Positions 8,010-15,716 of a stretch of 64,000 nucleotides of DNA are shown here, piece after piece. How positions within the stretch are numbered: position 1 is the stretch's first letter; the number at the start of each line of letters is the position of its first letter. The position numbers and the translations under genes are program-made. The stretch covers positions 62,001 through 126,000 of the forward strand of contig NZ_JAZHOB010000003.1 of NCBI RefSeq assembly GCF_048751585.1. The letters run 5' to 3'. Below the pieces are notes generated by a model. It was not told the DNA's origin and made no database searches. It saw only the letters and a program-made list of their open reading frames with translations. The DNA is from G025836975 sp048751585. Its GTDB lineage: Bacteria; Pseudomonadota; Gammaproteobacteria; Burkholderiales; Burkholderiaceae_B.

Positions 8010-9023
8010 ATGTTTTCAACGAAACAACAAGCTCATTCAGGAGCTTGGGCAAGGCGGCGGTTCATAGCCGGTTTGATGGCGATGATTGCGGCCTTATGCT
8101 TCTCGGCCTCTCACGCTCAAGCGATATTTCCTGGTAAGCCAGTCACTCTAGTCGTACCGTTTCCTCCAGGTGCGATTGTCGACAACGTTGGAAGAAAGTT
8201 GGCTGCGAAGCTTGCGGACATCTGGAAAGTCTCGGTCGTCATCGAGAATAAACCTGGGGCAGGCGGTAACCTTGCGGGGGGCATTGTCGCAGGTGCCAAG
8301 CCGGACGGATACACCTTATTGCTAAGCCAATACGATTCAATGGTAATAGCCAAAGCGGGTGGATTGCCCATTGGTTATGACCCTCAGAGCGATCTTCTTC
8401 CCGTTGCCCAAGTCGGCTTAAGCACGACTCTATTTTTGGTGAACGCGGATTCCAAGCTCAAGACTTTTAAGGATTTTATAGAATACGCAAAAAGTAATCC
8501 GGGAAAGCTTAATTTTGGCAGTAACGGCTTCGGCGGCTCATATCACCTTGGTATTGAACAGCTTAATTCTGTTGCCGGTGTGTCGATAGTGCATGTTCCA
8601 TACAAGGGCGGATCGCCTTCTATGATTGATCTGCTTAGTAACCGGGTGGATGCCATTCTCGCAAGCACATCGCTTGCGCAACCTCAAATGAAAGCGGGCA
8701 AAGTGCGTGCGCTGGCGCTGGGAAGCGCACGGCGCTCGGCGCTCTATCCAGGTGTGTTGCCGATTGCCGAATCAGGTTACCCACAGTTTGACGTGTCATT
8801 GGGGCTCGGCGTATTTGCTCCCGCAGGTGTGTCGAAAGAGGTCATTAACAAAATCAATCAGGACGTCAATACCGCGCTGAGCGATCCCTTATTTAAAGAT
8901 CAACTCAACGCCGAAGGAGTTGATGCAACAGAGGGAACACCTGGGGCTTTTCAAAAGATATTTAGCGATCAAATTACCGCCACAAGGGACTTATTGCAAC
9001 GGTTGAATCTTAAGCTCGAATAG
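8010..9023 (+). CDS. Bug/TctC-family periplasmic solute receptor
   Basis: A 337-aa TTT receptor preceded by a strong ribosome site (AAAGGAGATAGAT) 30 bp after the BKACE gene, so it is the last gene of that operon. It has a long basic N-region with paired arginines (ARRRF), a hydrophobic core and a SHAQA cleavage site, then FPGKPVTLVVPFPPG, VVIENKPGAGGNLAGG, KPDGYTLLL and VHVPYKGGSPSMIDLL. It probably delivers the substrate of the AtuA/BKACE pathway. No TctA/TctB permease is encoded nearby. Base composition is AT-rich like the rest of the cluster. Confidence 0.92.
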   Translation: MFSTKQQAHSGAWARRRFIAGLMAMIAALCFSASHAQAIFPGKPVTLVVPFPPGAIVDNVGRKLAAKLADIWKVSVVIENKPGAGGNLAGGIVAGAKPDGYTLLLSQYDSMVIAKAGGLPIGYDPQSDLLPVAQVGLSTTLFLVNADSKLKTFKDFIEYAKSNPGKLNFGSNGFGGSYHLGIEQLNSVAGVSIVHVPYKGGSPSMIDLLSNRVDAILASTSLAQPQMKAGKVRALALGSARRSALYPGVLPIAESGYPQFDVSLGLGVFAPAGVSKEVINKINQDVNTALSDPLFKDQLNAEGVDATEGTPGAFQKIFSDQITATRDLLQRLNLKLE

Positions 9024-9180
9024 GGATGTGCTGAAAGCGCGGCGCCTAACGGTAATAGGGGCATGGCGCCCGCTGGATCAAAGCACCCCATCCAGCCTCC
9101 TTAAGTGCCCACTCTAGTGATTAATTTCCTTACAAACGCCTTAACGTGCCACAATGGAAACAATTTATAAGGAATCCGGC

Positions 9181-9621
9181 ATGTGGTTTTGGTTTGGCGT
9201 AGCTGCGCTGTTTTTGCTATTGGAAATGACTACAGGAACCTTTTACCTGCTGCTGGTAGCCCTGGGTTTCGCGGCATCAGGCACGGCGGCATACGCGGGC
9301 TTATCTCTGGTGTGGCAAATTATTAGTGGTTTGGCCGTAGCCCTGATCGGGCTGGCACTGGTGCATCGTCACCGCCGGTCCAAAGGCGGCATGGCCACTC
9401 AGTCCGATCCCGATGTGGTGCAAGACATAGGCCAGAACGTAATTGTGGAAGTGTGGGACGAGAACGGACAGGCCAGGGTGTTTTATCGGGGCGCCAACTG
9501 GAGCGCCCGCATAGACATCGACCAGCCCACGCAGCCTGGCGAACACTATATTCAAGCAGTGCAAGGTCTGACGCTGATTTTACGTCCGGGCCAGTATCCC
9601 GCATCGGATACTCAACATTAG
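9181..9621 (+). CDS. NfeD-like membrane protein
   Basis: A 146-aa protein with three hydrophobic segments in the first 65 residues (MWFWFGVAALFLLLEMTTGT, YLLLVALGFAASGTAAYAGL, LVWQIISGLAVALIGLALV) and a C-terminal soluble OB-fold-like part (VWDENGQARVFYRGANWSAR). This is the short NfeD type that is genetically paired with SPFH/stomatin proteins. I chose ATG 9181, with AAGGA 7 bp upstream, over ATG 9154, which lacks a ribosome site. The stomatin-like gene follows by 48 bp. The pair is thought to organise membrane microdomains and membrane-protein quality control. Confidence 0.85.
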   Translation: MWFWFGVAALFLLLEMTTGTFYLLLVALGFAASGTAAYAGLSLVWQIISGLAVALIGLALVHRHRRSKGGMATQSDPDVVQDIGQNVIVEVWDENGQARVFYRGANWSARIDIDQPTQPGEHYIQAVQGLTLILRPGQYPASDTQH

Positions 9622-9653
9622 GCGTTTGGAGTCCCAGACGCCCTTATCTTTTT
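9621..9653 (+). terminator. Hairpin between nfeD-like gene and qmcA
   Basis: Arms GGCGTTTGG (9621-9629) and CCAGACGCC (9634-9642) pair with one G-T, followed by CTTATCTTTTTT. It overlaps the nfeD stop codon and could act as a partial terminator or attenuator before qmcA. Confidence 0.45.
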
Positions 9654-9669
9654 TCTTATTGGATCCCCT

Positions 9670-10605
9670 ATGGACGCTTATGTAATGACGCTATCTTTCT
9701 GGATAATCGCGGCTCTGGTCGTGCTTGTCATTATCAAATCCACCATTCAGATTGTGCCCCAGCAGCATGCCGCAGTGGTGGAACGCCTGGGCAAGTTCGA
9801 CCGCACACTGTCTCCTGGATTGGGATTCATTGTGCCTTTCCTGGAAAAGGTGGCATATCGCCATTCGCTTAAAGAAATGGTGCTGGATGTCGCGAGCCAG
9901 GTTTGTATCACCAAAGACAACACCCAGTTGAAGGTGGATGGGGTGCTTTACTATCAGGTCACCGATCCACGCCAGGCTTCCTACGGTTCGACCAATTACG
10001 TACTGGCAATTTCCAACCTGGCCCAGACGTCCTTGCGTTCCGTGATCGGCAAGCTGGAAATGGACGAGACGTTCGAGAAACGCGACCTGATCAATCTGGC
10101 TGTGGTGAAGGCGCTGGACGAGGCTGCCACCAACTGGGGGGTCAAGGTACTGCGCTACGAGATCAGCGACCTGACGCCTCCGGACGAAATCTTGCGGGCC
10201 ATGCAACTGCAAATTACGGCCGAACGCACCAAGCGCGCGCTGGTCACCGAGTCCGAGGGTAAAAAGCAGGAAGACATCAATATTGCCCAGGGCAACCGCC
10301 AGGCGGCCATCCTTAAGTCCGAAGGCGAGCAGCAATCCATGATCAACTACGCTCAGGGCGAAGCCCAGGCGCTGCTGACCATTGCGCAGGCTACGGCCGA
10401 ATCCCTGGAACGGGTCGCGCGCGCCACTCAGACTCCTGGAGGCATGGATGCCGTTAACCTGAGCGTGGCCGAACGCTATGTGGACGCCTTCAAGGAAGTA
10501 GCCCAGAAAAACAATACCTTGATATTACCCGCCAACATGGGCGATATGGGCGGCATGATTGCCTCGGCCTTGACCATGATCAAGGCGACCAAGCCAGTCG
10601 GCTAG
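9670..10605 (+). CDS. qmcA: SPFH/Band-7 (paraslipin, QmcA-like) protein
   Basis: A 311-aa stomatin-type protein: one N-terminal membrane helix (about residues 8-24, SFWIIAALVVLVIIKSTIQI), then the SPFH domain (VPQQHAAVVERLGKFDRTLS, PGLGFIVPF) and a coiled-coil Ala/Glu-rich segment (SEGKKQEDINIAQGNRQAAI, YAQGEAQALLTIAQATAESL). The pairing with an NfeD protein matches E. coli qmcA-ybbJ; in E. coli QmcA acts with FtsH-type quality control. The 3' end overlaps the convergent MocR gene by 26 bp, so both transcripts share sequence there. Confidence 0.9.
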   Translation: MDAYVMTLSFWIIAALVVLVIIKSTIQIVPQQHAAVVERLGKFDRTLSPGLGFIVPFLEKVAYRHSLKEMVLDVASQVCITKDNTQLKVDGVLYYQVTDPRQASYGSTNYVLAISNLAQTSLRSVIGKLEMDETFEKRDLINLAVVKALDEAATNWGVKVLRYEISDLTPPDEILRAMQLQITAERTKRALVTESEGKKQEDINIAQGNRQAAILKSEGEQQSMINYAQGEAQALLTIAQATAESLERVARATQTPGGMDAVNLSVAERYVDAFKEVAQKNNTLILPANMGDMGGMIASALTMIKATKPVG

Positions 10606-12049
10606 AGGCGGCAGGCGACGAGCTATAAGGGCTTTCAGAGGGAAGCAGCTGGCTCAAGGCGGATCCGATGCGCTGGATAGCCCATTCGCTGCGCGGCGTC
10701 AGGGCTATTGCATGACTTAGACGCATGCAATTCCGATACTTCCCCGCCGCTGAGAAAATGTTTCCATGTGCGATGACGATACCGTTTTCTTTCAACATGG
10801 GATCCAGCTTGTGGGTATCGACGGTTTCGGGCAGTTCGATCCATAGGGTGAATCCTCCTTGCGGCTGGCTGATCCGGGTCTCTTCGGGAAAGTAGCGACG
10901 AATCCAGTCTGTCATGATGTCGCGGTGGCGCTGGTATTGCCGACGCATTCTGCTCAGGTGCGGCTGATAGTGCCCCTTGCGCAGAAATTCGGCGATGGCG
11001 ATTTGCGGCAGCGGCGCCGTTGGGCCCGAACTGGTGTACTTCATGCGCATTACCTTGTCGAAGTAGCGGCCAGGTGCGATCCAGCCGACCCGCAGGCCGG
11101 GCGCCAAGGTTTTGGAGAACGAGCTGCAAAGCAGCACGCGGCCATCCTGGTCCAGCGCCTTGAGCGTGCGCGGCCGCGGCCAGCCGTACGACAGGTCGCC
11201 GTAGATATCGTCTTCTATGATGGGCACGTCGAACCGTTGTGCGAGCCGGATCAGGCCCAGCTTGCGGCTATCCGGCATGGTATAGCCGAGCGGGTTGTTG
11301 GCGTTGGGAATAACCTGGATGGCCTTGACAGGCCATCGTTCGAGCGCAAGTTCCAGTGCCTCGAGGCTGATTCCCAACACAGGGTCGGACGGAATCTCAA
11401 CGACCTGCACTCCGCTTTCCTTCAGTATCTGCATCATGCCGTGATAACTGGGTGAAGCGATGGCCACAATCTCACCTGGCGCACATAAGGACCTGATGGC
11501 GCAGGACAGCGCTTCCTGGCACCCTGTGGTGACAATCAGCGCATCGGGCGTGAACCGGCAACCCGCGTCCACAGCCAAGCGGCACAATTGCTCGCGCAAG
11601 GCGGGGACGCCCTGCATGTCGTTGTATTGCAGGCTGGCAATGCCGGCATGGCGGCCCTCGCGGGCCAGCGCCGCCTGCAGTGGCCTGAGGGTGGGGCTTT
11701 CCACATCCGGCATGCCTCGGCCCAACTGGACGGTTTGTCCATCTCGCTCCAATTCAAGCAGATCTTGTATTTGGCCCCATTCGGAGATATCGATCGGCCG
11801 CAAGGTCGGCTTGTCCATCTTGGGAAGTTCAGGCCAGCGGCGGCTGTGGGGCACATACCAGCCGGAGCGTGGACGAGCCTCGACCAGGCCCGATGTTTCG
11901 AGCCACCGGTAGGCCTGCTGAACGGTGGTCAGGCTGACGCCGTGCTCCAGGCTGAGCGTTCGCACGGAAGGCAGGCGGGCGCCGGCTGCGTACAGGCCTT
12001 GTTCGATTCGGCTGCCCAGCGTTTCGGCGAGATCCAAGTAGCGGCTCAT
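10580..12049 (-). CDS. MocR-type GntR/aminotransferase regulator
   Basis: A 489-aa PLP-dependent regulator. Residues 1-70 are a GntR wHTH (SRIEQGLYAAGARLPSVRTL, SLTTVQQAYRWLETSGLVEA), followed after a linker by a fold-type I aminotransferase domain: VTTGCQEALSCAIRSLCAPG, PNANNPLGYTMP, DDIYGDL, and CSSFSKTLAPGLRVGW with the PLP-binding Lys. It is divergent from the LysE-type exporter gene, with repeated ATCTGTAT-type sites between them, so the exporter is its likely target. These regulators usually sense PLP or an amino compound. The C-terminal coding end overlaps qmcA on the other strand. Confidence 0.92.
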   Translation of the reverse strand: MSRYLDLAETLGSRIEQGLYAAGARLPSVRTLSLEHGVSLTTVQQAYRWLETSGLVEARPRSGWYVPHSRRWPELPKMDKPTLRPIDISEWGQIQDLLELERDGQTVQLGRGMPDVESPTLRPLQAALAREGRHAGIASLQYNDMQGVPALREQLCRLAVDAGCRFTPDALIVTTGCQEALSCAIRSLCAPGEIVAIASPSYHGMMQILKESGVQVVEIPSDPVLGISLEALELALERWPVKAIQVIPNANNPLGYTMPDSRKLGLIRLAQRFDVPIIEDDIYGDLSYGWPRPRTLKALDQDGRVLLCSSFSKTLAPGLRVGWIAPGRYFDKVMRMKYTSSGPTAPLPQIAIAEFLRKGHYQPHLSRMRRQYQRHRDIMTDWIRRYFPEETRISQPQGGFTLWIELPETVDTHKLDPMLKENGIVIAHGNIFSAAGKYRNCMRLSHAIALTPRSEWAIQRIGSALSQLLPSESPYSSSPAASSRLAWSP

Positions 12050-12090
12050 ATCAATCGTCCGTGCCGCGTCAGGCGGCGCAATAATATTTC

Positions 12091-12213
12091 AATACTGTAC
12101 CGGCTAATCTGTATCCAAGAAAGATACAGTTTATGGCAATCAAGCCGGCTTGGGGCGATGTCGATGCGATCTGTATTGGAAAAGTCTCGGATATCTGTGT
12201 ATTAAATACAGAT
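12091..12213. promoter_or_regulatory. Repeated ATCTGTAT operator-like sites (MocR/LysE region)
   Basis: In the 224-bp divergent gap there is a perfect inverted repeat CTGTATC (12109-12115) / GATACAG (12123-12129), a half-site ATCTGTATT (12169-12177), and a second palindrome ATCTGT (12193-12198) / ACAGAT (12208-12213). A further partial site TACTGTA lies at 12093-12099. The same core recurring four times between a MocR regulator and its neighbour is what a family operator array would look like. Confidence 0.6.
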
Positions 12214-12273
12214 GGGAAATCTGCAAAGATTACTCTGCGAGTCCATGGGGACTCTATTGTCCGATGGCCGAGC

Positions 12274-12888
12274 ATGTTTCCACCTGTCGATCTGCTGATT
12301 GCCTTTTCCCTGTTTGCCCTGATTACATCAATCACGCCGGGGCCGAACAACACCATGCTGTTGGCCTCTGGCGCGACGTTCGGGTTCCGCCGTTCCCTGC
12401 CGCATATGTTCGGCGTTACCGGGGGATTCTTCATCATGGTGGTAGCGGTCGGGTTGGGGTTCGGTGCGCTGCTTGCCGCTTTCCCTGTTCTGTACGAGCT
12501 GTTGCGATACCTTGGCGCCGCCTATCTGATGTATCTCGCCTGGAACATCGCGCGGCCTGCCGCCTCGGCGGCGGGCGGCTTGGGGGCGGGCGGCGGCAGG
12601 CCGCTGAGTTTCCTTGGGGCGGCTACCTTCCAGTGGGTCAATCCCAAGGCATGGACCATGGCTGTTGCCGCGGTCAGCACCTATGTTCCGCAGGAAGGGT
12701 ACCTGGTGAATGTCGTGCTCATATCCAGCCTGTTCGCGGCCATTAATTTGCCTTGCGTAGGTCTGTGGGCGGGCTGCGGCAGCCTATTGCGATTGTTCTT
12801 GGACGACCCCTTTAGACAGCGCCATTTCAACCGGGCGATGGCATTACTGCTGCTGGCCTCGCTTTATCCCATGCTTAAGTACGCCTAA
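12274..12888 (+). CDS. LysE/RhtB-family exporter
   Basis: A 204-aa inner-membrane exporter of amino acids or related amines. The start MFPPVDLLIAFSLFALITSI, then TPGPNNTMLLASGATFG and a GVTGGFFIMVVAVGLGFGAL helix, match the LysE superfamily; WVNPKAWTMAVAAVS in the middle is also characteristic. About six hydrophobic segments are visible. I chose ATG 12274 because the family begins here and an upstream extension to 12133 would cover the operator-like repeats. It is divergent from the MocR gene, its likely regulator, and is followed 12 bp later by a DUF1127 gene. Confidence 0.9.
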   Translation: MFPPVDLLIAFSLFALITSITPGPNNTMLLASGATFGFRRSLPHMFGVTGGFFIMVVAVGLGFGALLAAFPVLYELLRYLGAAYLMYLAWNIARPAASAAGGLGAGGGRPLSFLGAATFQWVNPKAWTMAVAAVSTYVPQEGYLVNVVLISSLFAAINLPCVGLWAGCGSLLRLFLDDPFRQRHFNRAMALLLLASLYPMLKYA

Positions 12889-12900
12889 GGATGCCCGATC

Positions 12901-13203
12901 ATGAAAGAGTCGACATTTTTTACGGGATTCAAGCGCGCATTCATGGCTGCGGGGCGCTTGCCGCGTTGGCTGGCGCGGTTTTCAGATCATGTGCATCGGC
13001 GTTGTTGGGAGCGCCGGCAGTATCTGCATTTGCTGGAGCTGGATGATCATCTGCTGGATGATGTTGGACTGACCCGCAATCAGGTGGGCGATAGGCTACG
13101 GGGCGCTCAAGGGCATCATCGTGAATTCCCGGAGCGTGGCGCGGGGCGCATCCTTAAAGGGAATGGGCGCGGGCTTGAATGGATCAATGGAGGCCTCTGG
13201 TAG
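12901..13203 (+). CDS. DUF1127-domain small protein
   Basis: A 100-aa basic protein. The centre (RRQYLHLLELDDHLLDDVGL then TRNQVGD) is the DUF1127/YjiS-like motif of about 40-45 residues. Upstream is an Arg/Trp-rich amphipathic stretch and downstream a basic Gly/Arg-rich tail without recognisable motif, so it is longer than minimal DUF1127 proteins. Such proteins have been linked to RNA and phosphate metabolism in alphaproteobacteria; no role can be assigned here. It follows the LysE gene by 12 bp and may be cotranscribed. Confidence 0.75.
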   Translation: MKESTFFTGFKRAFMAAGRLPRWLARFSDHVHRRCWERRQYLHLLELDDHLLDDVGLTRNQVGDRLRGAQGHHREFPERGAGRILKGNGRGLEWINGGLW

Positions 13204-13233
13204 CCGTTGTCCGCGGGATCAAGCGTTTCAAGC

Positions 13234-13262
13234 AAAAAATCCCAACCGATACCGGTCGGGAT
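13234..13262 (-). terminator. Terminator of tRNA-Ala
   Basis: Read on the minus strand, ATCCCGACCG and CGGTTGGGAT form a stem with one mismatch, followed by TTTTTT, 8 bp beyond the tRNA 3' end. A standard intrinsic terminator. Confidence 0.8.
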
Positions 13263-13269
13263 ATTTACT

Positions 13270-13345
13270 TGGTGGAGAAGAGGAGGATCGAACTCCCGAC
13301 CTCTGCATTGCGAACGCAGCGCTCTCCCAGCTGAGCTACTCCCCC
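13270..13345 (-). tRNA. tRNA-Ala (anticodon CGC)
   Basis: A 76-nt cloverleaf read on the minus strand. The acceptor GGGGGAG pairs with CTTCTCC and contains the G3-U70 wobble pair that identifies alanine tRNA. The D-arm reads AGCTCAGCTGGGAGAGC, the anticodon loop is TTCGCAA with anticodon CGC (13310-13312), and the T-loop is TTCGATC. A73 and CCA are encoded. A -10-like TAAAAT lies about 10 bp upstream on the minus strand (13355-13360). A terminator follows. Confidence 0.95.
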
Positions 13346-13477
13346 AACAGGATTATTTTAGCAAAACCGAAGGCTGAAGTGGTGAACGGCCCCGGTTTTG
13401 TCTATAACCCGTGAAAATAACGAGTTGTCGGGCAGCGGCTATCCGGGCTGGCGTCCGGGCGCCGTCGGCGCCAAGGA

Positions 13478-13483
13478 TATAAT
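13478..13483 (+). promoter_or_regulatory. Putative -10 element for argG
   Basis: A consensus TATAAT hexamer, 41 bp upstream of the argG start. No convincing -35 at the usual spacing was seen in the GC-rich sequence before it. Confidence 0.45.
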
Positions 13484-13524
13484 GGCGGGTTAATCGAATT
13501 CATTTCCAAGGCCTTAGATCTCCC

Positions 13525-14862
13525 ATGACAACCATTCTTGAAAACGTTCCAACCGGCCAGAAGGTCGGTATCGCTTTTTCCGGCGGGCTGGATACCAGCG
13601 CCGCTTTGCTATGGATGCGCAACAAGGGCGCGATTCCCTATGCGTATACGGCGAATCTTGGCCAGCCCGATGAAACCGACTACGACGTCATTCCTCGTCG
13701 CGCCAAAGAGTACGGCGCCAAGGAAGCGCGCCTCATCGACTGCCGCCAGCAACTGGTCGCGGAGGGGATTGCCGCCCTGCAATGCGGCGCCTTCCATATC
13801 TCGACCGCGGGTGTCACCTACTTCAACACCACGCCCATAGGGCGAGCCGTGACGGGCACCATGCTGGTTGCCGCCATGAAGGAAGATGACGTCAATATCT
13901 GGGGCGACGGCAGCACCTTCAAGGGCAACGATATCGAGCGCTTCTATCGCTATGGCCTGTTGACCAATCCCGAACTGAAAATCTACAAGCCCTGGCTGGA
14001 CCAGGTATTCATCGACGAGCTGGGCGGCCGCTCCGAGATGTCCGAATACATGCGCCAGGCCGGTTTCGACTACAAGATGTCGGCCGAGAAGGCATATTCG
14101 ACCGATTCGAACATGCTGGGCGCCACGCACGAAGCCAAGGATCTGGAACATCTGAACTCCGGCATCAAGATCGTCCAGCCCATTATGGGCGTGGCTTTCT
14201 GGCGCGACGACGTCCAGGTCAAGAGCGAAGAGGTCACGGTCCGCTTTGAAGAAGGCCGGCCCGTGGCGCTGAATGGCGTGGAGTTCAGCGACAGCGTCGA
14301 GCTCCTGCTGGAAGCCAACCGCATCGGCGGCCGCCATGGCCTGGGCATGAGCGACCAGATCGAAAACCGCATCATCGAGGCGAAAAGCCGCGGCATCTAT
14401 GAGGCGCCGGGATTGGCCTTGTTGCATATCGCCTACGAGCGGCTGGTTACCGGCATCCATAACGAAGACACCATCGAGCAGTACCGCATGAATGGCTTGA
14501 AGCTGGGCCGCTTGCTGTACCAGGGGCGTTGGTTCGATCCGCAATCCATCATGCTGCGCGAAACGGCTCAGCGCTGGGTCGCGGGCGCGATCACCGGCGA
14601 AGTCGCCATCGAGCTGCGCCGCGGCAACGATTACTCCATCCTGGATACGCGCTCGGCCAATCTAACTTACAAGCCCGAGCGCCTGACCATGGAGAAGGGC
14701 GAGTCCACGTTCTCGCCGCGTGATCGTATCGGGCAGCTCACCATGCGCAATCTGGATATCGTCGATACGCGTGAAAAATTGTTCACCTACGTTCAGAGCG
14801 GCCTGCTGGCTCCGGCCGGCGGTTCGGCGCTGCCTCAGTTGAAAGACAAAAGCGACAAGTAA
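13525..14862 (+). CDS. argG: Argininosuccinate synthase
   Basis: A 445-aa ArgG that joins citrulline and aspartate with ATP to give argininosuccinate. The ATP-pyrophosphatase loop is near the N-terminus (VGIAFSGGLDTSAALLWM), followed by YTANLGQPDETDYDVIP. Residues IWGDGSTFKGNDIERFYRYG and YKPWLDQVFIDELGGRSEM are characteristic of the long argG type shared with E. coli. It has its own promoter-like -10 and ends in a strong hairpin, so it appears monocistronic. argF lies 5 kb further on, on the other strand. Confidence 0.97.
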   Translation: MTTILENVPTGQKVGIAFSGGLDTSAALLWMRNKGAIPYAYTANLGQPDETDYDVIPRRAKEYGAKEARLIDCRQQLVAEGIAALQCGAFHISTAGVTYFNTTPIGRAVTGTMLVAAMKEDDVNIWGDGSTFKGNDIERFYRYGLLTNPELKIYKPWLDQVFIDELGGRSEMSEYMRQAGFDYKMSAEKAYSTDSNMLGATHEAKDLEHLNSGIKIVQPIMGVAFWRDDVQVKSEEVTVRFEEGRPVALNGVEFSDSVELLLEANRIGGRHGLGMSDQIENRIIEAKSRGIYEAPGLALLHIAYERLVTGIHNEDTIEQYRMNGLKLGRLLYQGRWFDPQSIMLRETAQRWVAGAITGEVAIELRRGNDYSILDTRSANLTYKPERLTMEKGESTFSPRDRIGQLTMRNLDIVDTREKLFTYVQSGLLAPAGGSALPQLKDKSDK

Positions 14863-14866
14863 GGCG

Positions 14867-14892
14867 AAGGGACGGCGCGTGCGCCGTCCCTT
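14867..14892 (+). terminator. Hairpin downstream of argG
   Basis: A perfect 12-bp stem (AAGGGACGGCGC / GCGCCGTCCCTT) with a GT centre starts 4 bp after the argG stop. It is followed by CTTGTCC, so the U-tract is weak, but the position and strength fit a terminator. Confidence 0.65.
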
Positions 14893-14927
14893 CTTGTCCT
14901 GGATGATTGCTGACGGATAAGAAAACC

Positions 14928-15686
14928 ATGGCCTCCAAAAGTCCGGATTCAAACGTCAAGACGGCGTTGCGGGTTATCGAGATCATCGAGATTTTCGCCC
15001 GCGAGGCCAAGCCGCTAGCCTTGTCGGAAATCGCGCGCCATCTGGGCGCTCCGGTTTCCAGCTGCCTGGCTTTGCTGCGCACGCTGACGAGCCAGGGGTA
15101 TCTGTATGAGGCGGGACGCCGGCAAGGCTATTACCCTACCGGCCGCCTTCTGGCCATGGCCCAGCGCATTTCCCGGGCCGACCCGATACTGGAGCGGGTG
15201 CTGCCCAGCCTCGAAGAGCTGCGCGATACCACATCGGAAACGGTGGTGCTGGGCAAGCTGGATCCGGATAATCGCGTGGTGTATCTGGAGGTCCTGGCTT
15301 CGCCGCATCCTATCAGCTATGTGGGGGTGGCCGGCTCTCAGCGCGACATCCACGCCAATTCGTTGGGCAAGGCCTTGCTGTCCACGATGGACGAACAGGA
15401 ACGATTCAAGCTGCTCTCGGCCAAGCCGCTGCAGAAATATAACGACCGCACCCTGATCACCCCTAAAGCGGTTGAAGCCGATGTTCAGGCCTCGCTCGAG
15501 CGCGGGTGGTTCGCGAACCTGGGGGAGTCCATGAACGACGTGGGCGCCATCGCCTGGCCGGTCAAGGTGTCGGGCAACGCCTACGCCATATCGATTGCCG
15601 GGCCTCTGTATCGCATTGAAGTCGATATCGAGGACAAGGCAAAAAAATTACGCGCGGCCTGCCGTTTTATAGAACAGAGCTTCTAA
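14928..15686 (+). CDS. IclR-family transcriptional regulator
   Basis: A 252-aa IclR protein. The N-terminal wHTH is TALRVIEIIEIFAREAKPLA through LGAPVSSCLALLRTLTSQGY, followed by the effector domain (TSETVVLGKLDPDNRVVYLE, HANSLGKALLSTM, GWFANLGESMNDVGAIAWPV). I chose ATG 14928; a TTG at 14907 is the alternative and neither has a strong ribosome site. It is convergent with the acyl-CoA dehydrogenase operon. A palindrome upstream of that operon (19572-19593) is a candidate operator, so control of the cupin-Bug-CoA-transferase-dehydrogenase genes is inferred from proximity. Confidence 0.92.
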   Translation: MASKSPDSNVKTALRVIEIIEIFAREAKPLALSEIARHLGAPVSSCLALLRTLTSQGYLYEAGRRQGYYPTGRLLAMAQRISRADPILERVLPSLEELRDTTSETVVLGKLDPDNRVVYLEVLASPHPISYVGVAGSQRDIHANSLGKALLSTMDEQERFKLLSAKPLQKYNDRTLITPKAVEADVQASLERGWFANLGESMNDVGAIAWPVKVSGNAYAISIAGPLYRIEVDIEDKAKKLRAACRFIEQSF

Positions 15687-15716
15687 AGGCGGGCGCGGCC
15701 CAGGCCCCGCCGCCGG

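Noticed and set aside
13270..13345. tRNA-Ala as an integration site for a genomic island
   Set aside because: No integrase gene and no duplicated tRNA 3' end were seen on either side.
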